Of a DNA stretch of 64,000 bases, positions 22,071 through 33,813 are shown one piece after another. The notes under the pieces are model-generated. The model did no database searches. It was not told the DNA's origin and worked only from the letters and a program-made list of their open reading frames with translations. The DNA is taken from assembly GCF_019320115.1 (NCBI RefSeq), contig NC_089593.1:10302386-10366385 (forward strand), read 5' to 3'. The DNA is from Miscanthus floridulus (Eukaryota; Streptophyta; Magnoliopsida; Poales; Poaceae). The first letter of the stretch is position 1. Each line of letters begins with the position of its first letter. Both the position numbers and the translations under genes were made by a program.

Positions 22071-23326
22071 GAAGTCTAATGGACCCTGGGAAATTTGGAG
22101 ACTTAGCATAATTTGGGTGTATTTCATGGGGTGCATCATGATGGTCAAGGTAATTGCCAAGTGGGTTAGTGAATATTATGGACCCAAATTCCCCTCCCCA
22201 TGTTAGGTAACTAGATTTAATTTTTTGCAATCTCAATTAGCATCTAGTTCCTTTTCGTGCCTAGGTTTGTATTTGCATGTTTAATCTTTTGCCATGCATA
22301 CACTAGGTATATCTTATGGTAGGCTTGCTCGGTATCACTCTTACCCTTGGAGCAAACCTACATGGTTTAAATTGCTTAGAAGCACGGCACATAGCTTGTT
22401 TTAGAATTGTTTATTTAATATGTGCCAATGTCCAAATTGCAGATAATTTCCCCCGAATATCACTTTTGAAAATGGTTATCACGTTCATGTGAGGTCATCT
22501 TTTAAATGGTATTTTTTAAATCAATATGCATGTCTCCTACAAGTACTCCATGCTTGTATGAATAAATTTAGGGGAAGGTTACTCTACAAGTTGGATGCTT
22601 TGAGACTAACACCATTTCAAGCTTATCATGTGTGTAGTAGTCTCATTGCAAGGAAAATGGAGTCCTCAGAGATAAGCATCAAGCTCTAAAATCCACCACC
22701 ATTTACAAGTAATATCAATACAAGTAGTCATGATCCAAGTGATCTCTACATGTGGTATTTCTAAACTGATATCATTATGATGATTTCACTTTGGTATTTA
22801 TATGCTTTCTCCATGCATTATATAGATTAAACTCCCTTGTGTATTATTTTACCAATTATGCATATACTTCACCCTCCACCGTATGTATGCATATATTTAG
22901 GGGGAGCTTATTCTATGTAATGTGAGAGTCAAGTTTTGTGATCTATTCCACTCCACATATAAAGGATCGCAAAATTTGACCCTCCCTTGTGCTACTAATG
23001 TCTTCCTTTTTGGTGTTTGATTTCAAAGGGGGAGAAATTGTAGGACCAAAAGCAAGCCTGATCATAATAATTCATAGGTTGTAATGGTCCGAGAAAGGGA
23101 GGACAGTGGATTATGGAGTTAGGGGGAGGCTTAAGTCCATAATACCATTTGGGGACATTTACAAGGGCAAGATAAGTTTCCAAAAGCATACAAGAGATAC
23201 CTTTAGCATCATATAAACTTGCCCTTTGCTTTGCATCCGAGCAAGTAGACAGTTTTTTAAATTTCAAAATTTCTATCATTTGCTTGCTTTGGTCTTGTTG
23301 TCATCAATCACCAAAAAGGGGAAGAT
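22071..23326 (+). other. Non-coding 3' region of A with purine tracts
   Basis: Protease, integrase and reverse transcriptase would be expected here in an autonomous element, but no domain is visible in any frame. Purine tracts TTAGGGGGAGC (about 22897), CAAAGGGGGAGAAATTGTAGG (about 23024) and CCAAAAAGGGGAAGATTGTAAGG (23311 onward) occur. The last is the polypurine tract beside the 3' LTR; the second resembles a copy of the same junction. Confidence 0.6.
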
Positions 23327-24851
23327 TGTAAGGAAAATAGACCCTTGGCCCATTTACTTTGGATTTTGGTGTTTGATGATCAACGATCAACAAGACCAAA
23401 TTGGACTAATGTGTTTGCGAATGTTAGTTTTGTAGTCCAATAGGTTGCAAATGTGACTTGGACGAAGGCAACGTGATGATCCGATGATCAACACCTCAAG
23501 CAAGACCCTAGAAGCACAATAGAAGACCTAAGAAACCAAGCAAAGTCGAAGCAGGAAGATAGGAACCAAGGCAGATGCAAGATCATAAAGAAACGAGCTC
23601 GGAAGAGGTGATCGGACATGGCCCTTATGAGGACCAGGCATCAATAGCAGCGACCGAACGCTGAGCGAGACATTGACCGAACGCATGGACTTCACTGTTC
23701 ATCGTCATAGCAACAACTTAGTAAGGATCGGACACAACAGTTGTGGATGACCGGACACACCAAGCAGTGGCATCCGATCGACTCCAGAGAGGTTCTAGAG
23801 TGGTGAAACATCAATCGGACATGTCAGATGGTAAGCGACCGGACTTGCCAGAGAGTTCGATCAACAATGAGCGCCAATGGTCGGCTTCAATAGTTAGGAC
23901 GACCGGACGCGTCCGATCAGGACGACCTACGCGTTCGATCAATGGCAGAAAGCTAGGTTTCATCCCCAATGGCTACTTTCTTCATGGGACTTATAAATAG
24001 GCCCCTAGTTGGCCAATTGAGTAGTCGAGAGCTAAGGAAATATAACAAGGGTGTTGATATACCATTTTAATGATCTCCACATGCATAGTGCTTAGTGAGT
24101 CATTAGGTGATTAGCGTAGGTGCTTTGTGAAGTGCTTAGATTGATTAGACCACTGCTTATGCGCTTGCTCTAGGTTTAGGCCTAGTGTTTAGTGAGGTTT
24201 GCTAACCTCTTATTACTTGGTGCTTGCGCGCACCATTGTTGTACATCAAAGGGGATTGTAGTCTTGCGAGATCACACCAACCGTGTTTGTGATGCGGCCA
24301 CCACCGTATACTGAAGGGAACAAGGCCTATGGCGGTTTGGCTAGAAGCTTGATAGTGAAAACAGCGGGGAGCGTTCTGGGAGAGGCTTGCCAGAAGGCAC
24401 ACCAGAGACCCACTTGCACATGGGGAAGGACCGGAGCTATCCATGGAGTTACTTGACCAAGAGCTTGGCCCTTGTGAGGAATTCCTTGCGAGGGGCTCCA
24501 ATGAGGACTAGGGGAAAGCTTGAGCGCTTCTCGATACCTCGGTAAAAATACTGGAGTCATCGACGGGAGTTTGCATCTCTACCTCATCTTTACCTTCTGC
24601 ATTCACATTGCTACCTTGGTTGATTGCTTTACTTTCCTAGCTTAATTGATAGGCTAGTTGATAGGATTGGAACCTAGTTTGCATAACTCTTTTGCGGTAG
24701 AGATAGCAACACACCTAGCAAAACCGTAGTTGCACATCTAGATAAATTACTTTCTTGCATTGGTTTTGACTAGGTGGAATTAGAGTCCATAGTTTAGAGT
24801 AGATTTTTAAGTTGCCTAATTCACCCCCCTTAGGTGTTACAGTCTCTTGCA
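23327..24851 (+). repeat. 3' LTR of A
   Basis: 1525 bp, TGTAAGGAAAATAG...TCTTGCA, matching the 5' LTR with many scattered substitutions and one ~170-bp length difference, so the insertion is not recent. The TATA box is TTATAAATAG at 23991-24000. It is followed by CACAG, the probable target-site duplication. Confidence 0.85.
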
Positions 24852-25355
24852 CACAGCAAGCATTTTGTTCGAGTCGGTGTCAGAGTATGGGTCTTCGGTG
24901 GCTCGGGTGGACTCAGGAACACAAGTATCATGTAGCGGAGACGCAACAGTTTATCATAGTTTAGGCCAATTTGGTCTCTATGTCTAGCAGCTGATGATCC
25001 ATATACTCAAGAGCACCCAAAATTAGGGGGTTACAATAGAGTGTAAAGGAAGAAGATTTGATAGGGGGTTAGCTCGGTGCTAATCCTAAGGTTGCCTTGC
25101 CGTCGATGGTGCCTTCCCCCTCATCGAAGAGGAGGAAGACGATAGGATGCGGTGGAGGAGGGACTCTCTGTGCCCCTCTCTAGGTTGCATTGCTCTCTGT
25201 GCAGAGTAGAGGCCGATGGAATGGAGTATCTGGTGATCAAAATGGGATCCTCTCCCCTCTAGGTCCGACCTTATCCCTTATATAATGAGATAGGTCAGGT
25301 ACATGGCAGTTTGGGGGTTTAGTCTATGGTCTACGTGAGCCAGAGTTCAGGAGGG

Positions 25356-26915
25356 TGAAATGTCCTAATGGCTAGAGGGGGGTGAATAGCCTATTAAAAA
25401 TTTCTACTACAACACTTAACAAACCGGTTAGACAAATATGAGGCGAAGCGAATGTTGCGCTAGCCTACTAGAAATGCAAGCCACCTACTACAATTCTAGT
25501 GACTATGATTTCTAAGCACACAAAGGCTATGTCATTACACTAAGTTAGAGTGCTCTCAAAGACTAACTAAAGAGCCACACTAACTACTTGACTCGTCACA
25601 AGCTTGCTCTCAAAACTAATTACACTAAAAAGCGAAGCAACACTAGAAATGTAAATACAAGAGAGGGGATGTGATGATTATACCACCATGTTGGGGATAG
25701 AGCCAACCACATTATGGTGGAGCCAATCAATCACAATCAATTAAGAAATCCATGGAACAAGATGACATAGAATTTTTTACCGAGGTTCACTTTCTTGTGG
25801 CAAGCTAGTCCTCGTTGTGGTGATTCACTGACTTGGAGGTTCATGCGCTAATTGGCATCACACGCCAAACCCTCTATAGGGTGCCACGCAACCAATACAA
25901 GATGAGGATCACACAAGCCACGAGCAATCCACTAGAGTACGTTTTGGCTCTCCACCATAGAAAGGTCAAGAACCCCTCAGAATCACCATGATCGGACCAG
26001 AGACAAGCACCTTCCTCCGCTCGATGATCCTAGCTGCACCAAGCCATCTAGGTGGCGGCAACCACCAAGAGTAACAAGTGAACCCTGCAGTGAAACATGA
26101 ACACCTAGCGATCAGACGCGCCACTAAGTTGACCTGACTTGCGCCCAAGCCAAGTTCAGTCACTTCCAGTAAACATCCAGAGCCACTTTTTAGCGACCGA
26201 ATGCGTCCGCTTAGGTGTGATCGGACTCCAGCCAGGGTCTGGTCCTTCTTCTCCTTTACGTGCCAAATAGCACGACTGATGTTAGCATACGTCACCACGA
26301 CCGGACTCACCCTCCTGTGTATTCGGTCACTTGCTCTCCTCTACATCCGATCACAGACCAAGAGCAGCACCACCTCTACACCATTGATCGGACACGTAGG
26401 TCTAGCGTTCGATCCTACGTCTGGTCAGTTTCTGTGACTTCCTCAACTTTATAAACTTCACCACCCTTGCTCAAATGTGACAACCACAAAGTATATCACC
26501 TTGTGCATATGTGTTAGCATATTTTCACAAACATTTTCAAGGGTGTTAGCACTCCACTAGATCTAGATGCATATGCAATGAGTTAGAACATCTAGTGGCA
26601 CTTTGGTTACCACATTTCAATACGAGTTTCACCCCTCTTGATAGTACGGCTATCGATCCTAAATGTGATCACACTCGCTAAGTGTCTCAATCACTAAACC
26701 AAAAAGCTCCTATCAAGTTTACCTTTGCCTTGAGCTTTTTGTTTTTCTCTTTCTTCTTTTCCAAGTCTAAGCACTTGATCAAGTCCACACCATCATCATG
26801 ATCTTCACCATTTGCTTCACCACTTGGAATGTGCTATCTATCTCATAATCACTTTGATAAATTAGGTTAGCACTTAGGGTTTTATCAATTCACCAAAACC
26901 GAACTAGAGCTTTCA
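25356..26915 (-). repeat. 3' LTR of Y
   Basis: 1560 bp. On minus it begins TGAAAGCTCTAGTTCGG beside the purine tract CCAAAAAGGGGGAGA (26931-26917) and ends ...CATTAGGACATTTCA at 25356. Its ends resemble those of the solo LTR S. It carries degenerate GATCGGAC/ACCGGAC motifs at about 26100-26420. No convincing minus TATA box was found in the position equivalent to that of S. Confidence 0.85.
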
Positions 26916-28040
26916 ATCTCCCCCTTTTTGGTAATTGATGACAAACCTTTCACAAAGATATGAATTGAAATTCAATTGAATCCATGTTGCGTGCCCAAGC
27001 ATATTTACCATGGGTAAAAGGATATGGACAAGTTTCATGAACCCTAAATGGTAGCATTAGCTCCCCCTACATATGTGCTAAGAGTTTGGATTGAAGCTTG
27101 CACATATGCATGGATTTGAAATGTGGGAAGGCAATGTCTACCAAATGATGCTATGGTATAAGAGATGGACCTTTAAAGCATGATACCAATCGGAGTGCAC
27201 AAATATACCATCCTTAGTACTGTTAGTAACTAGACATACACAAAAACTAGAAAACCCGGTGAGATCAATATTAGAAGCAAAGGTCTAGTTTTCACAATAT
27301 AGACACAAGTCTAGTTACTCAACCTATGCATCCTAGTTTTTCATTTCATCATTCAAACCTACAACGAGCATACACCACACAAGCATGGATATTGAAATTT
27401 AAAACTTTTGCCATGCACGCAAACATATGAAATGCACATTCAAGTGCACCAATCAAGTTTATGAGCTTGCTCCCCCTACTTATGTGCTCAAAATTTTAAT
27501 TGATCCCCTTACTTTGTCATATCTCTCCCCCTATGTGAAAGTTCTCCCCCTTAGTGATTACTTCTCCTGTTTCTCTCCCCCTTTGTCATCAATGACCATA
27601 AAGGTTCAAATTTTAGATAGGATAAGATTATCAATGTCAATCAATGGGGTGAGGACCATTTTCCCAAATTTAGTCCAATCTAGAACACTTGCCAAAGATA
27701 TTTAACTCAGTTTGATCCAAGGACAAGCTTCTTCATACATCATTTCAAGGGTTATCTTGTACCATATTGAGTTAAACCCTTACAGCTCATTTTCTAGATC
27801 AAATACTAGGTTCACAAGCCCACAAACATGTCATATGCTACCACTAGATCGAGTCAAGCATTGAAACAATAGTGGTACCATACAAGCTTCCAATTCATTT
27901 GTTTTTCATGAATGAGCCTATAACATGTGAGGAATGACTAGATGCACTAAACAAGTCCTTAGCAAAGGATGTCTACCATGCCAATTAACTTTTACCTTAG
28001 ATTGCTCGAAGGAGAGGCATGTCATATAAGTGGGGGTGCA
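26916..28040 (-). other. 3' non-coding region of Y, repeated purine tracts
   Basis: Between the pol stop and the 3' LTR. On minus, GGGGGAG-type tracts occur near 27590, 27550, 27530, 27470 and 27063 as well as at the LTR. The one near 27590 (GATGACAAAGGGGGAGAG) closely copies the LTR-proximal sequence. No coding domain is visible, and no env-like ORF can be supported. Confidence 0.55.
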
Positions 28041-29656
28041 TCAACACATACTTGAGAAATCCAATATGTTCAACTCATTCCTTAGCTTGCAAAACCTTTT
28101 CTTATCCAATGGCTTGGTGAATATATCGGCAAGTTGATCTTTAGTACCCACACTCTCAATGCAAATGTCCCCTTTATGTTGATGATCTCTAATGAAATGA
28201 TGGCGGATATCAACATGCTTTGTCCTTGCATATTGAACCGGATTGTTGATGAGCTTGATTGCACTCTCATTATCACAAAGCAATGGCACTTTCTTGAACT
28301 TGATTCTAAAGTCATTCAAGATGGCCTTCATCCAAAGTATTTGTGCACAACAACTACCGATGGATATGTATTCGACTTCAGCGGTTGATAATGCAATACT
28401 ATTTTGCTTCTTTAATGACCATGAAACAAGTGATCTTCCTAACAATTGACAAGTGCTCGAGGTGCTCTTCCTTTCAACTTTGCATCTCGCATAGTCTGAG
28501 TCAGAGTAACCAACTAGCTCAAACTTTGCTCTTTTAGGATGCCACAAACCAACATTTTGTGTATGCTTCAAGTACCTCAATATTCTCTTTGTAGCCTTCA
28601 AATGACTTTCTCTTGTTGAGGCTTGAAATCTTGCACACATGCACACACTAAACATGACATCCGACCTTGATGCGGTCACATAGAGTAGGCTTCCAATCAT
28701 AGATCGATACAACTTTTGATCTACCATGTTGACACTTGCATCACTATCCAAATTGCCATTTGTTCCCATTGGTGTACTTATGGCTTTGCTCTCATTCATG
28801 CCAAACTTCTTGAGCATGTCTTTGATGTACTTGCCTTGACTCACAAATGTACCATTCTTCAATTGCTTGATTTGAAGTCTAAGGAAGTAACTCAACTCTC
28901 CAATCATGGACATCTCAAATTCATTGGCCATCATCTTGCCAAACTCTTCACAAAAGTCTTGATTGGTTGATCCAAATATGATGTCATCAACATAGATTTG
29001 CAACACAAACAAGTCCTTTCCAATCTTTTTTGTTAAAAGAGTGGTGTCAACCCTGCCCATCATGAACCCTTTAGAGAGGAGAAAGTCTCTCAACCTCTCA
29101 TACTAAGCTCTAGGTGCTTGTTTCAATCCATACAATGCCTTCTTCAACTATACACAGGGTTGGGCTTCTTGTCATCTTCAAAACCAGGAGGTTGCTGAAC
29201 ATATACTTCTTCATTGATGTAGCCATTTAAAAATGCAATCTTGACATCCATTTGATAGAGCTTGATGTTGTGGGCACAAGCATAGGCTAGCAACATTCTA
29301 ATTGCTTCCAATCTAACAGTGGGGGCATATGTTTCTTTAAAGTCAAGACCTTCAACTTGTGTATAGCCTTATGCTACCAATCTTGCTTTGTTCCTTACTA
29401 CTATCCCATCTTGATCTTGCTTGTTTCTATAGACCCATTTGGTTCCAATCACATTGTAGTTCTTTGGTCTTTCTACTAATTCTCATACTTGATTTCTTGT
29501 GAAGTTGTTCAATGCATGCATAGCATTGACCCAATCAACATCCTTTAATGCTTCATCTATCTCCTTTGGTTCAATGAATGGCACAAATGAGAAATGCTCA
29601 TAAAATAAAGCCAATCTTGATCTAGTTTGCACACCTCTAGAAATATCTCCAATTGT
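28041..29656 (-). pseudogene. Copia reverse transcriptase and RNase H (Y)
   Basis: The upstream part (29656-29100) holds the N-terminal RT in broken frames with stops. From about 29093 a 350-residue open frame runs to a stop at 28041. It contains the intact catalytic motif YVDD (residues 34-37 of that frame), FEMSMIGELSYFLRLQIKQ, the RNase H start VGYSDSDYA, the middle LCDNESAI and the end TKHVDIRHHFIRD. RT copies element RNA and RNase H removes it. This is the best-preserved pol segment in the window, but the split and the upstream stops make the element inactive. Confidence 0.88.
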
Positions 29657-29661
29657 AGTGT

Positions 29662-30854
29662 TGTCGGGGACCTAATACTAGGGTACCCAGTGAGGTGAAA
29701 CTAATAACCATCGAATGTTGACACTTCCGGTCAAACAAGAACGCTATTGTGCTTTTTGCCCGAATGATGGAAGATTGGTCCCGCCTTGCCCGACCCCCGA
29801 GGGCTAGACTCTGCCTCACCCGATGGCTAAGGGCGGGCTCTGCCTCACCCGATGTCTGAGGGCAGGCTCTACCTCGCCCGACCCCTGAGGGCTAGACTCC
29901 GCCTCACCAGATGGCTAAGGGTAGGCTTCGCCTCGCCCGACGACTGCACCCTAATCCTTCGACTGCACCCTAATCCTTCATAAAGACAAGCACAGGGTAT
30001 AACAGGACGTTCGAGTCAACTGTAGTATCGAGGGCCATGCCCTATACGCATGTAGCAAGGCACTACCAGGATACGATGGGACAGGCGCTTTAAGCCCTTT
30101 CCGACCTAACAGTGCCCGAATAGTGTTGTAGGCACCAACTTTTGTCCCATAGTGTTGTAGGCGCCACCATCAGCTAGGCAGATACTAACACAAGCATGCA
30201 ACAACCACTACGATCCAAGACAAAATTCACATCACCTACAGTGATGGATGTAGGGTCACTTCCCCATCTACTCCACGAAAGGGTCATAGCTTGGCCCTCT
30301 GACGCGCCGCACCATCCACCGGCGTAGGATGGGACGCACCCACTTGCTGACAGAGGTCAGGGCATGGCCCTATAAGGATTAGCAAACATGCCATCCTTGA
30401 CATGGTCTGCCATGTTAGCAGGGCAGGCACACAGGAAAAGAAAGACCCAGCTCCCCCAAAGGACCTTCTCTACCTTGTTTTTTTCCTCTTTCACCCATCT
30501 GTAACCCCTGCTCCCCCCTTGGTCTATAAAAGGGAGGGCGGGGCACCCCACTAAAGGGACCGACTTTTGATCGATCGTTTTTGACAGATAACACACAACA
30601 CACAGCCAAACAGCAACCGAGCTCTTAGCGTCCTTTTGACCTTTCCATCAGAGACTTGGGACCTGTCTCTCTCTCGAATGTTTGTACCCTCTACTACAAA
30701 CCTTTTTTGGTAATAATAATATGAGCAGCAGCGGACTGGACATAGGGACATTCTACTCGAACCAGTATAAACCATGTGTCCTTTAGTACATCATCCGAGT
30801 CTAATGCGCAACAATTATTAATTCACTAGCCGGTGTTTGTTCGAAACACCGACA
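29662..30854 (+). repeat. 5' LTR of Z
   Basis: 1193 bp, TGTCGGGGACC...GAAACACCGACA. A TATA box CTATAAAAGGG lies at 30524-30534. Several imperfect ~36-bp units built on GAGGGCTAGACTCCGCCTCGCCCGA-like text fill about 29775-29950. The leader GTTGGTGTGCTAGGTAGGGG follows at 30855. Confidence 0.9.
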
Positions 30855-30899
30855 GTTGGTGTGCTAGGTAGGGGCCTTTGCACGTTCCAAATCAGGCCT

Positions 30900-32960
30900 T
30901 GGATGGCTAACCACGCAAACAGCTGGGTCTCAGGCACACACATGCGCTTCGATGACCTAGACTTCATCGTCACGATGGGGGGAGAGTTGGCATTAGCTCA
31001 TGTCACCATCCAGTCCCTCCCCTCCATTAGCTCCAGCTACGAGAGGCTTGAGCACCAACCCAGCATTTCCTTCGGACCCTAGCCGTCTAGGGAGGACCCA
31101 TGCCACCTCACCCTCTCTCCGAAACACTCCACATGGAGCACCTCGATGGTGCTTCTGTTCAGTCTCCGCAACGCCACGGCAACCATAAGCCACCTTGTGG
31201 CACAGCACGTGATCCCGCCTCCCACAAATAGCGAGTTCATGGGGATGATCAAAAGCATCATGGAATCCCTCCATGACCTCCTCATGGAGGGGCCGGGGTC
31301 AGACTCTGGCTCTGACTCCAGCAGGGGGAGCCATCACCCCTCCTGGGAATGTTTCATGACAGAAACCCCCGAGGGACACGTCAAAAGCATTTTTGTAGAG
31401 GAGACTACTTCGGTAGGCAACCTCAGCGGTAGAACCAAAGGGGGGACAACAGCCCTACCTCACATAGGGGTGGAGCAGCTGGGAGCCCAAACACGAGAGA
31501 TAGACGAAGCCGGACAATAGCTTGTTTGGGAGTACGTGGAGGTTGATCAGGAGATCAAACACCGTGGAAATAGTGGGCGCGCACGCGCCGTGTCCCATGA
31601 CATAAACTGAAGGATCATCACCGACGATGAAACCCTTCCTCACTTCACTCAGGCAAGCTAGAACATCACCGCCACAATGGTCTTGCTTCATGGCCTTACA
31701 GAGGCTGTGACGCTCGAGGATCATCGGGCCCATCGTGAAATACACACGCTGCTCGAGCGTGCGGCGGCGCAGCAGGCGGAAAGCTCATTGTCCCAGCGAC
31801 GTGAGCTCGACACCAGCCAACATACACCCTCGATATGTCCTATTAGGGATGCATCAATCCATCAAGCACCACAAGGTGGCAGGCAACGTGCTGTGGCCCA
31901 GTTACAATAGCATCTCAGCTGCAACCGTGATGCACGCAACACCATCGACGCCTGCAAGCACACCTACAGTGACCCAAGGGAAGGAGCCTGCTGTGGCTAT
32001 CATCCTCGACATGGTGGACACTACGATAGTGGCGAGGACCGAAGCCCAAGCCCTAGCCTCCTAGGGCCTCAGGCCTTCAGCCGACACATCCTCAATGCTA
32101 TGTTCTTGCCAAGGTATCGACCACTAACCAATATCCCTAACTACTCTAGGGAGACAAACCCTAGACTTTGGCTTGAAGACTATCGACTTGTCTATCAAGC
32201 CAATGGTGCGGATAATGATGACTTCATTATCCACAACCTCTCACTGTTCCTGGCTGATTCGGCATGAGCGTGGTTGGAACACCTACCGTCCAACGCAATA
32301 TAGAGTTGGGCGGATCTAAAGGAGATCTTTGTGAGAAACTTCTAGGGCATGTATAAGCGCCTAGGAAACCATGGGACCTCAAGAATTGCCATCAGAAGGC
32401 CGATAAGACCCTCCGTGGGTATATCTGGCACTTCTCCCGATAGTGCAATGAGCTCCCTAACGTTGCCGATGCTGACGTGATAGGAGCCTTCTTGTCCAGG
32501 ATGATCTACAAGTCCTTGGTTCATAAGTTGGGATGCAAGGGCCCATGAACCTCCAAGGAACTCCTGGACATCGCCACTAGCCATGCCTTAGGGGAAGAGG
32601 CGGTCGGAGCAATCTTTGATCGCCTCGAGGGCAAGGCGAGACGGGACAAGGGTACCAGCGAAGGCACCTCTAATCGTTCTGCCAAAAGGAAGAACAAGAA
32701 GCAACAACGTGAGGACTCGCTCATGGCCGCTGCTAACCATAAGGGTGGTCGAAAGCCCATGGAGGGCACTCTGAACCACTTCAAAAAATTACTCGAGGGG
32801 CCATGCCCAAACCACACCTTTCCTATAAAGCATCTGCTCAAGGACTGTGGCCTCATGCGGAAGTTCTTGTCTGGAAGCTCCAACAAAGGGGAGCAAGGGA
32901 AGGAACCTACCCCCACTATGGATGATGTCGAGGAGAAGGATGATGGCTTTCTAATGCCAG
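30900..32960 (+). pseudogene. Gag of Z
   Basis: Fragments in several frames. A retrotransposon gag core lies at about 32150-32600 (including CNELPNVADADVIGAFL and the KLGCKG segment). An open stretch at about 32600-33050 contains FKKLLEGPCPNHTFPIKHLL, the nucleocapsid-type zinc segment seen also in X. Stops such as TAG near 32343 break the core. Confidence 0.75.
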
Positions 32961-33059
32961 ATGGCTGCCTTATGATCTTTGGAGGCTCAGTGGCCTATGA
33001 CTCCAAATGTCGTTGGAAGGTCGCACGCCGCGAAGTCTACACGGCCCAACCGGCCACAC

Positions 33060-33536
33060 CTCCCTTCCTCTGGTGGTCAGATCTGCCATAACCTTTGATC
33101 AGACTAACCATCCATATACTATCCCGTACCTGGGGAGATATCCACTAGTGGTCGACCCAATCGTCGGCCCAAAGCGACTCACCAAAGTATTGATGGACAG
33201 AGGCAGTGGCCTCAACATCATGTACGCCAAGACGCTCGACGTGATGGGCGTTGATCGGACATGCCTCTGCCCAACCTGAGCGCCTTTCCATGGCATTATA
33301 CCTAAAAAGCAAGCCATGGCACTAGAGCAGATCGATCTGCCCATTACCTTTGGGGATCAATTCAATTATAGGACTGAGACCCTCACCTTCGAGGTGGTTG
33401 GGTTCCCTGGAACCTTCCACGCCATCCTGGGACGACCATGCTATGCAAAGTTCATGGTCGTCCCCAACTATACATACCTCAAACTAAAGATGCTAGGCCC
33501 CCATGGGGTCATCACTATCAGCACCTCCTTCCAGTA
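33060..33536 (+). pseudogene. Aspartic protease of Z
   Basis: Contains VLMDRGSGLNIMYAKTLD; the usual active-site pattern in this lineage is D-G-G-S/N, so the first Gly is replaced by Arg. It then has LTFEVVGFPGTFHAILGRP and VVPNYTYLKLKMLGPHGV, which match the X protease block. A TGA near 33280 and a TAG near 33537 interrupt it. The protease would cut the gag-pol polyprotein. Confidence 0.8.
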
Positions 33537-33813
33537 GGCCTATGAGTGTGAGGTCGAGTGCTGCGACCACGCCACAGTAATCGTCGCCTCCGGGGAACTC
33601 GCCGCCCTCAAGGAGGAGGTCGCCGAAGAAGCGCCCGACGCGAAGAAATCGACCAAGTCATTTGAATCAGTAGAGGGCTCCAAGGGGGTCCTCATAGAAC
33701 CCAGCAGCACTAAGTGTAAAACGGTACACATTGGTACCACGCTTTCCTCCGAATAGGAAAGTAAGCTCATTGACTTCCTCCACGGCAACAAAGACATCTT
33801 TGCGTGAAAACCC

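Larger units (their letters stand above)
12864..24851 (+). mobile_element. Gag-only copia element A
   Basis: LTRs at 12864-14226 and 23327-24851 both begin TGTAAGGAAAAT and match along most of their length. An initiator-Met-tRNA primer site follows the first and a purine tract precedes the second. The internal part encodes only a gag-like protein with zinc knuckles and coiled coils; no protease, integrase or reverse transcriptase is visible. Removing the nested T insertion leaves about 6.35 kb. The gag type and the 3' region resemble those of SIRE/Maximus-type copia elements of grasses. It is non-autonomous, of the kind described as TR-GAG, and would depend on a partner such as Y. Confidence 0.8.
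12842..25355 (-). mobile_element. X 5' LTR, split by element A
   Basis: The LTR occupies 12842-12863 and 24852-25355; element A sits between. On minus the order is a TATA box ATTATATAAGG (25286-25276), a leader, an AT-rich region near 25030, then U5 ending ...CCCCACGACA at 12842 beside the primer-binding leader. U3 is cut off at 25356 by element Y. The bases flanking A are CACGG (12859-12863) and CACAG (24852-24856), a 4-of-5 target duplication. This accounts for the text at 24852-24932 matching the distant 3' LTR at 6514. Confidence 0.65.

Noticed and set aside
26916..28040. Possible env-like ORF of a SIRE-type copia element
   Set aside because: No open frame over 92 codons, no membrane segments or signal peptide, so there is no support.
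30357..30775. Minus ORFs in the Z 5' LTR
   Set aside because: They are antisense to the LTR promoter and leader and are not conserved in the 3' LTR.
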